From Chloroflexota bacterium (GTDB lineage: Bacteria; Chloroflexota; Anaerolineae; B4-G1): a stretch of 64,000 nt of DNA. Below the pieces are notes generated by a model that saw nothing but the letters and a program-made list of their open reading frames with translations, was not told the DNA's origin and did not search any database. This document shows positions 26,790 through 36,100 of the stretch, in pieces. A program made the translations under genes and the position numbers. The DNA lies in NCBI GenBank assembly GCA_024232355.1, contig JAAEPW010000839.1, positions 35,350 through 99,349 on the forward strand, written 5' to 3'. How positions within the stretch are numbered: the stretch's first letter is position 1; the number at the start of each line of letters is the position of its first letter.

Positions 26790-27159
26790 GCATGTACTAT
26801 TATTCGCCAATCGTTATTGGCAAAATTAGGTGCGGTTTCTGATTTCCTGTTCCTTTCAACATGGTGTATACTTTACTTTGCACCTGATCATTGTGAATAC
26901 AAATGTTGTGATTGGCCAAGGGCGGGCAATATGATCTCACGCACCACTCGTATTCCCCAACAATCTGCTTGCCGCCATCCTCTGTGGTATCATTCCACAT
27001 CACAATACAGCTATTTCTATAGTATAGTGATTCCCTCAACTATACACGTTACACTACCCGATCCAGAAATCCAGACAAACAAGAAAATCTCGTTTCGCTT
27101 GCGGCCACCGTCTTGGAACGGGGCTTGATCACTTTTTCATATCACAAGGAGCAAAGCAA
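26790..27159. other. Non-coding region upstream of the giant FG-GAP gene
   Basis: About 370 bases with no credible gene. It holds a perfect 7-bp inverted repeat GTATAGT/ACTATAC (27022-27028, 27039-27045) and the repeat block 27081-27127. AAGGAG lies eight bases before the ATG at 27160. No promoter with good boxes and spacing was found. Confidence 0.5.
27081..27127 (+). repeat. Dispersed repeat related to 3636-3697
   Basis: 47 bases beginning AAGAAAATCTCGTTTCGCTT and ending ACGGGGCTTG. They match, in order, the block inside the C25 protease gene. It lies 32 bases before the start of the giant secreted protein gene, so it forms part of its leader. Confidence 0.65.
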
Positions 27160-30100
27160 ATGAAAGCCAGAAAACTGTTCTCTGCACTGACCCTCGTCCT
27201 AATTCTGATCTCGCAAACATGGCCGGCCGCTTGGGCCACGTCCGATAGACCTCTGGTGGAACCGGCTGTGTCTGACCCTAAACCGTCGACCCGACTCTCC
27301 TTCGCGCTTTCTAACACGTTGCCTACACCAGCGCCAGTTGCAGACACGTCTATGCAACCCCCGGAACCTACTCCCCCGGCCGACGCCCCAGCGGGTGAGC
27401 GAGACGCTCCGCAAGAACTCCAAGATATGCCGGGCGTCACCCAAGACTGGTGGCACACTGTGCAAGAACAGATACAGCAGGAGATGTACGCCTTCTCAAA
27501 TGTAGAACAAAATGAGATTCCGTCTTTTACAGGCTACAACCCATCCAATGACTTTGATATCAACTTTAGCTCTGGCACCGTTCGTCTGACGCCAACCCAC
27601 CCCGCGTCTGACAGAGATCGCGCGCCAAGTGCAAACAAGCCAGCACCGTGGACGTGGGAACTCGAGTTCAGCGGCTACGGCTACCAGGATCACGTACAGC
27701 CCATCGCAGCCCCGACCGAGATGACGGTCAGTGACAACCACGTCACCTATCAACGCACAGCGGCGAATCAACAAATCACCGAATGGTACATCAATGACGA
27801 ACGCGGCCTGGAACAAGGCTTTACCATCGCCGCACCGCCAGAGGGCAACCACGAGGGTGTCCCCTTGCAGATTGAAATGACCCTCAACACTACTCTCACC
27901 TCCACCCTCAGCGCCGACCGCCAATCCATCAACTTTTTTACCGCGATGGACGACGGCCCCAGCGTCCCCGTCCTGCGCTACACCGACCTCTACGTTTTTG
28001 ACGCCGACGGCCGAGAACTGCCCGCCCACTTGCAACTGAAAAGCGACACGCCATTTCCGAATGACACGCTCGCCATCATCATAGACGACTCGAACGCCGC
28101 CTACCCCATCACCATAGACCCCCTGGTGATCAATTTAGGCTACTGGCTAGAAATCGGCAAAGATGAGGAGGAACTGGGTTTTGTGAGCACGGCCGGCGAC
28201 GTCAACGGCGACGGCTTTGACGATTTCATCATCGGCGCTCAGTATAGAAGGCGGGCCTATCTCTTTTACGGCAGTTACGACTTTAGCCTCACTGCATACA
28301 CGTTTATCACGTTGAGCGTTGACGCGCATAGATTTGGCCAGGCTGTAGGGACGGCGGGGGACGTCAACGGCGACGGTTACGCTGACGTGTTCGTCGGCGC
28401 TCCTGGTAGTAATGACAAAGTATACATCTGGTACGGTTCAGAGGATGGCTTGTGTCATGGTCGTTCCACGTGCGATGAAGCGGATGTCGAATTCGACCAA
28501 CCGACCGTCACCCAAGGAACCATCACCAATGAATGTACCAAGTATGTGGGGACCGCCGGCGACGTCAACGCCGATGGATTTGATGATTTTATCATTGGCT
28601 CTGACCAAATCGATACGATGGGCGAAGACGCGGGCCAGGTAGACGTATTTTATGGCTCGGAGAATGGGCTGAGTACAACCCCCGACTGGACTATATCTGG
28701 GGAGCGCGGCGACGACCACTTTGGCTGGGCCGCTGGCACGGCGGGCGACGTCAACGGTGATGGCTATGACGACGTCATCGTCGGCGCCCCGGAACGCGAC
28801 AGCGAGGCCGACACGGATGATATTGACTATGGCAAGGCCTATGTCTACCTCGGTTCGGCGGATGGCCTGGGGACAGTTGCAGCCTGGACCGCGGCAGGCC
28901 AAGAAGAAGATGACCACTTTGGCTTTGACGTGGGCACAGCCGGCGACGTGAACGGTGATGGCTATGCCGACATCATCGTCGGCGCGCCCCGCGACCCCGA
29001 CAGTGGCGCTAGAACGGGCAAGACCTATGTCTACTATGGCTCGGCAGAAGGCCTGGTCACCAGCGGTTTTCGCGCGGATTGGGAAGCTTCTGGCGAGAAA
29101 AATGACGATCACTTTGGCTGGTCGGTAGGGACCGCCGGAGACCTAAACGGCGACGGCTACGACGACGTCATCATTGGCGCGCCGCAGCACGACGGCGTCC
29201 CCGGAAAAGAAGGCGCCGAAAACGACGCGGGAGAGGCCTACGTTTACTATGGCTCGGCAGACGGCCTCAAGCTATCGGCCGGTTGGGAGCGCAGCGGCTT
29301 GGCGGGGGGCAACGAGTGTGGCTATACGGCAGGGACGGCGGGCGACGTCAATGGCGATGGCTATAGCGATTACCTCGTCGGTGTGCCCTTTTATGACGGA
29401 TACAACGGCATCACCTATCTCTACTTTGGCGAACCGCCGCCCAGCAACGACCTCGCCGATTGGAGCATCAAAGGAGCGAACGTTGACGAGCGGCTGGGCT
29501 GGTCGGTGAATGCGGCCGGCGATGTGAACAGTGACGGCTATGGCGACGTCGTCGTCGGCGCCTATGGCTATGAAAACGACACCGGCCGGGTCGCCGTCTA
29601 TCCCGGCAGCCCGACCGGACTGCTCACCACTACGCTTTGGACAGCGGGCGGCGAGACCCTTGGGGACGAGTTTGGCTGGTCGGTGGGATCGGCCGGCGAC
29701 GTGAATGGCGACGGTCACGACGATGTCATCATCGGCGCGCCGGGCCACGATGGCGACAGAGGCCGCGTCTACGTCTACGTTTATACCAAGACGATGTCAG
29801 GATGGGGCGCTGCCCCCCTCTGGATCGCCGCTGGCGAGAGTCACAACGACCGCTTTGGCGACGCCGTGGGCACGGCTGGAGACGTGAACAATGATGGCTA
29901 TGACGACATCGTCATCGGCGCTGTGGGCTATCCCCTGGGGAACGGCTACGGCAAAGCATACGTTTATCACGGCGCGGCGGAGGGACTGCGATCCACGCAC
30001 GCATGGAGCGCAGCCGGCGCAAGCACTGGGAACAAATTCGGCGCGGCCGTGGGTACGGCAGGCGACGTCAACGCCGACGGCTTTGGCGACGTCATCATCG

Positions 30101-33100
30101 GCGCGCCGGGCCACGATGACGACACAGGCCAGGTCGCCGTCTACTATGGCTCTGAGGATGGGTTGGCCACCGGCCCGCCCGATTGGGAGGACGTCGGCGA
30201 ATATGATGGCGATCTTTTTGGCTGGTCCGTGAGCACGGCCGGGGACGTAGATGGCGATGGCAAAAGTGACATTATCATTGGCGTGCCGGGGGACGGCCGC
30301 GCATCCGTCTACTATGGAACCCAGGCAGGGCTGCGTGATACCCCTGCCTGGACCATCGAACTCGCCGAGCGCAGAAAATTTGGTTGGGCTGTGGGCACAG
30401 CCGGAGACGTGGATGGCGATGGCGACGCCGAGATCGTCGTCGGCGCGCCAAACAGTGACAGCGCGCAGGGCATCGTCTACCTCTACGAGGGAAGCGAGAG
30501 CAGATCGAGCGACTTGTTACGCAAGTGGTACGGTGACGGGGCCGGAGATCAGTTCGGCTTTGCCGTGGCGACCGGGGATGTGAACGGGGATGGCTACGGC
30601 GACGTCATCGTCGGCGCGCCGGGCTATGATGCCGGGAACGCCAACGTAGGTCAAGTTTCGGTCTATCACGGCAAGCCGAGCGGCTTGAGCGCGGGCGGGG
30701 ACACATGGAAGGCCTCCGAGCACGGCTACGCGGTGGCTACCGCTGGGGACGTGGACAATGATGGGTACGCGGACGTCATCGTCGGCGCGCAGACTGCCGA
30801 CGGCAAAGGCCACGTCGCCGTCTACCACGGCGCTGCCGACGGCCTGAGCAATGAACCCGTCTTTAACGCCGAGGGCAAGGCTGACAGTTACTTTGGCCGC
30901 GTGGTGGGCACGGCGGGGGACGTCAACTATGATGGCTATGACGACGTCGTGATCGGCGCACCTGGTGAGAACAAGGTCTATGTTTATTACGGTTCGGCCA
31001 CAGGCTTGAGCGACAAGGCAGACTGGAGCGTGGGTGCCGAGGCCAAAAATATGAACCGGAGCTATGTGGGCACGGCGGGAGACGTCAACGGCGACACCTA
31101 CGACGATCTCATCGTCGGCGCCGACGGCTATGGCGCTGGTGAGATCGGCCGCATTTACGTTTATTACGGTTCGCCGAGCGGCTTGATCTCGACACCGGCC
31201 TTTACAGTGACCGGTGAAACCGATGGTGATATGTTTGGTGCCGCCGTCGGCGCGGCCAGCGACCTGAACGACGACAATTACGACGATGTCATCGTCAGCG
31301 CGCCGGGCTATGGCACGGACGAGGGCAAAATTTACGTCTACTTTGGCGGCACGAGGGGACTGACCGAGACGAAAAAATGGACCGAGATCGGTCAGCACGA
31401 CAATGTTTGCTTGGGACGCTCAGTGGGCGCGGCCGGAGACGTGAATGGCGATAGCTACAACGACGTGGTCGTCAGTGCTGGCTGCGGTGGTGATGGTGAC
31501 GAAAGCCAGCTCTATGTCTACCATTGGGACGAGGCCACCGAAAATCTGAGCGGAGACGCCAGTTGGGACGATCCGTCTGACGAGCCTTCCTTTGGTGAGA
31601 TCGTGGGTGCGGCTGGGGATGTGAACGGCGATGGTTACGACGACGTGGTCGTCAGCGCGCCGGGCTATGACAATGATCGCGGCCAGGTCTACGTCTATTA
31701 CGGCTCGGCCAAGGGTCTGGGCGACGCCGATTGGATCGCCACGGGCGATTGGAGCAGCGGCTTTGGCTTTGTCGCGGGGACAGCGGGGGACGTGGACGGC
31801 GATGGCTATGCCGACCTCATCGTCGGCGCTGCCAAGGTAAACGGTTCTACCATCGAAAGCACCGGTGCCGCGCGCGTCTACTATGGCAGTTTGATCGGCC
31901 TGAGCACATCCGTCACCGGCAAAGCAAAGAACGACGAGTTGGGCCACGCCGTAGGGACAGCGGGCGATGTGAATGGCGATGGGTACAGCGACATTGTCGT
32001 CAACGCCCAAAATGAGACCACCGTCTACTATGGCGGTGCAGCCGGACTCTCTCCCTGGATTGTCAGTGGCTCGTACTCGGACGTGGGGGCAGCAGGCGAT
32101 GTGAATGGCGATGGCTATGGCGACCTGGTGCTCGGCGCTTATGACTATGACAGTTATCGCGGCCAAGTTCACGTTTACCACGGGAGCGATGCGGGTTTGA
32201 GCATAACGCCAGCCTTTACGATCACTGGCGAGAACACGGGCGACGAGTTCGGCAACGCTGTAGGCGCGGCGGGTGACGTGAATGGCGACGGTTACGGCGA
32301 CCTGGTCGTCGGCGCTCCCGAATGTAACGCTACCTCCGGACAACAAACTCTCCAAGATGCGGGCCAGCTCTACGTCTACTATGGCAGCGACAAGGGGTTG
32401 AGCGTTACCCCCGCTCTCACGATCACCGGCGAGAACGCGGGCGACGAGTTTGGTACCGCCGTGGGTACGGCAGGCGACGTGAACGGCGACGGCTACAGTG
32501 ACGTCATCGTCGGCGCTCACAGATATGACGATAGCTCTGGAAAAGACATCCTCTATGATACGGGCAAGGTCTACGTCTACTATGGCAACGATACGGGTCT
32601 GGGCGCAACTCCGGCCTTTACCATCGTTGGCGAGAACAAGGACGACAAGTTTGGCGCCGCCGCAGGGGCAGCGGGCGACGTGAACGGCGACGGCTACAGC
32701 GACGTCATCGTCGGTGCTTATGACTATGATGATGTCTCAAGCTCCAAGACCCTCACCAACACAGGCAAGGTCTATGTCTATCATGGTTCGGTGACAGGAC
32801 TGGACGCGCCCTTTTTTGAACAGACCGGGGAGAAAAGCAATGACAAGTTTGGCCTTGCTGTAGGAACGGCGGGCGACGTGAACGGCGACGGTTACGCGGA
32901 CATTGTCGTCGGGGCCTACCGCTATGACACCGCTGTGTACACCGACATTGTCATCATCCCGGGTTGGATCACCATCACCGGCGAGTATGGAGACTTTACC
33001 ATCGACACGGGCAAAGTCTACGTCTATCCCGGCAGTTCGACCGGAATTAGCGCAGATGCTATTTTTACTGCCGTTGGCGAGAACGAGTATGACAGGTTTG

Positions 33101-36100
33101 GGGTTGCCGTGGGGACGGCGGGGGACGTGGACGGCGATGGCTACAGCGACGTCATCGTCGGTGCCTATAGCTATGATGCGCCCGCGCTCGCTGGCGCGGA
33201 CCCGCTGACAAATACCGGCAGAGTATACGTCTACCGAGGCAACGGAGGTGGCGGACAGGCTGCAGTAGCGCGCCAACTACGTGGTTCTAGCGATGTGCCC
33301 GTGCAGCCCTGGGGCGCGACGTGGACAGTGGACGCTTTCCGGGTCTCGATGCTGTCCGCCGACCCGCTGGGGCGGGGCAAGGCCCGTTTACAGGTGCAAG
33401 CTTGCCCAGTCGGCGTTCCTTTCAACACGCCCGCTTGTCTGGATTACGTCGCGCCCAACATCACGACCATTATAGACGACATCACGCTGGACGAGACCAT
33501 CACTGGCGCTACGCCCGGCAGCCTCTACCGCTGGCGGGCGCGGGCCGTGTATGATTCTCCCTTGATCCCTTACGGTCCCTGGCGGCGATTCCAGGCCCAG
33601 GCGCTAGAGGCGGATTTGCGCGTAATGACGCCGCCCGGTGATCTGGAGATCGTCAAGACCATACAGCCCGACCAGGCGGTCTCTATCGGAGATCCGATCA
33701 CCTTTACGCTCCGCTTTTCCAACACCTTTGGTGGCCCGGCTGCCGGCGTCATCATCAACGATGTGATCTCGGCGGACGATCTGACAAACATTTCGATCTC
33801 CAGCCAGGGCGCGGCCATCACCGATACCTCCACGCCGCCCACCTACACCTGGCAAGTACAAGACCTGAATTCCGGCGAAGGCGGCGTCATTACCATCACC
33901 GGCATGGCCGCCGACCGCCAGTTTGTCAACGTGGCCGTCATCACCGCCACGCGCACCAAAGACCGGAACGCAGAAAACAACGTCGCGTATGCCCAGACCG
34001 TCGTCGCCGGCGTCATTTACGTAGACGCGGACGCCCGAGGCGCGAACGATGGTACGTCGTGGTTCAATGCCTACACAGACTTGCAGGATGCCCTGGAAGA
34101 AGCGGGGCCTCAGAACCAGGTCTGGGTGGCGGAAGGTGAGTACGTGCCAACGTCCACCCCATCAGACCGCCAAGCGACCTTTGCCTTGAAATGCGGCGTG
34201 AAACTCTACGGCGGCTTTATGGGGCGCGAGGCACACTTGTACGACCGGGACTGGATGGCCCATCCCGTCATCCTCAGCGGCGATATTGGTGATCTGGGAG
34301 ACGCCAAGGACAACGTCTATCACGTGGTCACTGCCAGCGGCGCGACCGGGACTGTGTTGTTGTGCACGAACGACGCACTCTTGGATGGCTTTATCGTCAG
34401 CGGCGGGATGGCAGACGCCGTTCACGATAACGGTCAGGGCGGCGGGATGCGGTGCAACGAGGCCAACCCCACGCTGCGCCACGTCAGTTTCGTGGGCAAC
34501 AGCGCGCACTATGGCGGTGGGCTGTATACCGTCAACAGCGAGCCAGCGTTGTTCAACGTGGCCTTTAGCGGCAACCACGCCCTCCTTGATGCGGATGACG
34601 ACGGCGGCCACGGTGGCGGGCTGTTCAACGATACCGGTAGTCACCCACAATTACTCAATGTGACGTTTAGCCACAATACGGCCACCAACGCGGGCGGCGG
34701 CATCTATGCGGATCGAGACAGCGACTTGACGCTGACCAACGGCGTGCTGTGGGGGAACACGGCCGCCATCACCGGCGCGCAGGTCTCGCAGGCGAGCACG
34801 GGCGTCAGCACTGTAACCATCACCTACAGCGACATCCAGGACGCCATTTCCGAATGGCGCGTCGCCAACCTGCACAACATTGACGCCAATCCCATGTTCT
34901 ACGACGCCAACGGTCCTGACGACGTCTGGGGCACTCTCGACGACGACTTGCGCCTGCGCTACACCTCACCCGTCATTGATGCAGGGAACGGCGGCGTCCT
35001 GCCCAAGGACCCGCAGGACCTGGACGGTGACGGCGTCACCACCGAGACGCATCCCTTTGACGTCACCAGCCGGCATCGCATCGTGGACGCTCCCAACGCC
35101 AACGCAACATCGCCCCCCGTGGATATGGGCGCGTACGAGTTCACCGTGCTAGACGTGCTGGACGAGGCCAAAGTGTTCCTGAATGAGGGCGTGGCCTTTC
35201 GGATGCAAAACTTGCAGCTTTTGCCAGCCGATACGCTCGAAAACGCGCTGCAGAACTATGCCAACTTTAACGACGGCGAGATGTTTTACGCTTTTTGCAG
35301 CGACTATGACGAGATCAGTGAAAACCAATACTGTCCCCCCGACGAAAATGGTCCTCCCAGGGATGATGTGTACCAGCCAAACATTCGCAATAAACTGGTA
35401 TACGCCGTAGAATTGTACCATTACGCCCGCAACTGGCCAACCGCCAACTTTGTCACAGTGCGCCGCGTCACTGTCCCCATACACGAACCGGCGGAACGGG
35501 GGATGCTTCAAGCTGCCAAAGAGGTTGCCAACGACCACCTTATCTTTGGGCAAGAGTTCCTGGTAGACGCCACCGACTATCGCTTTAGCACCAATCTGAC
35601 TTACGCCGACTTGATCATTGAAAGCGAGATCGACGATCTCAAACTGGCCGAGCAGCAGTTCCGGGCGACTATGGCTTTTCTATTGTACGCCTATACGGAT
35701 ATGGATATTGGCAAATATTTGAGCAATACAGAACTAGAGACCTTTGGCAATGCTGCCAAGTACTTGCAGCAGGCCATGTCAGAAAGGGCCAGCCGTCTCT
35801 GGCAGATGGGGGATCGCGAGCAAGCCAGGGCGGTCTATAACAACGGTGAACAAGAGATCAACCTGGAATTGATTACGTTTGCAAAGGTGGTCGCCGTCCA
35901 GGCGGCAACGACGGCGCTCAGTTCAACGGAACCTGTCACCATCACCTATCTGACCAACGGCAGTTGGGAGATGCTCACCGCCTTGAGTCAAATGCGTGAC
36001 CGCGCCGAGGCTATCGAGGCTGGCCTGGACTTTTTCGGCTTTGCGGCCAACTATGCGCCCCGGCAGCCCTATGATGCTCTACTTTATCTGACGGCCAAAG

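Noticed and set aside
31420..32520. 366-codon minus-strand ORF inside the FG-GAP repeats, and similar antisense ORFs at 30517-31398 and 28438-29112
   Set aside because: Its repeated 'DDDVxVAxAVHVA' pattern is the antisense reading of the FG-GAP calcium loops, not a real repeat protein.
28180..33240. Tandem DNA repeats as a mobile or CRISPR-like array
   Set aside because: The repeats keep one reading frame and code for FG-GAP blades with variable linkers.
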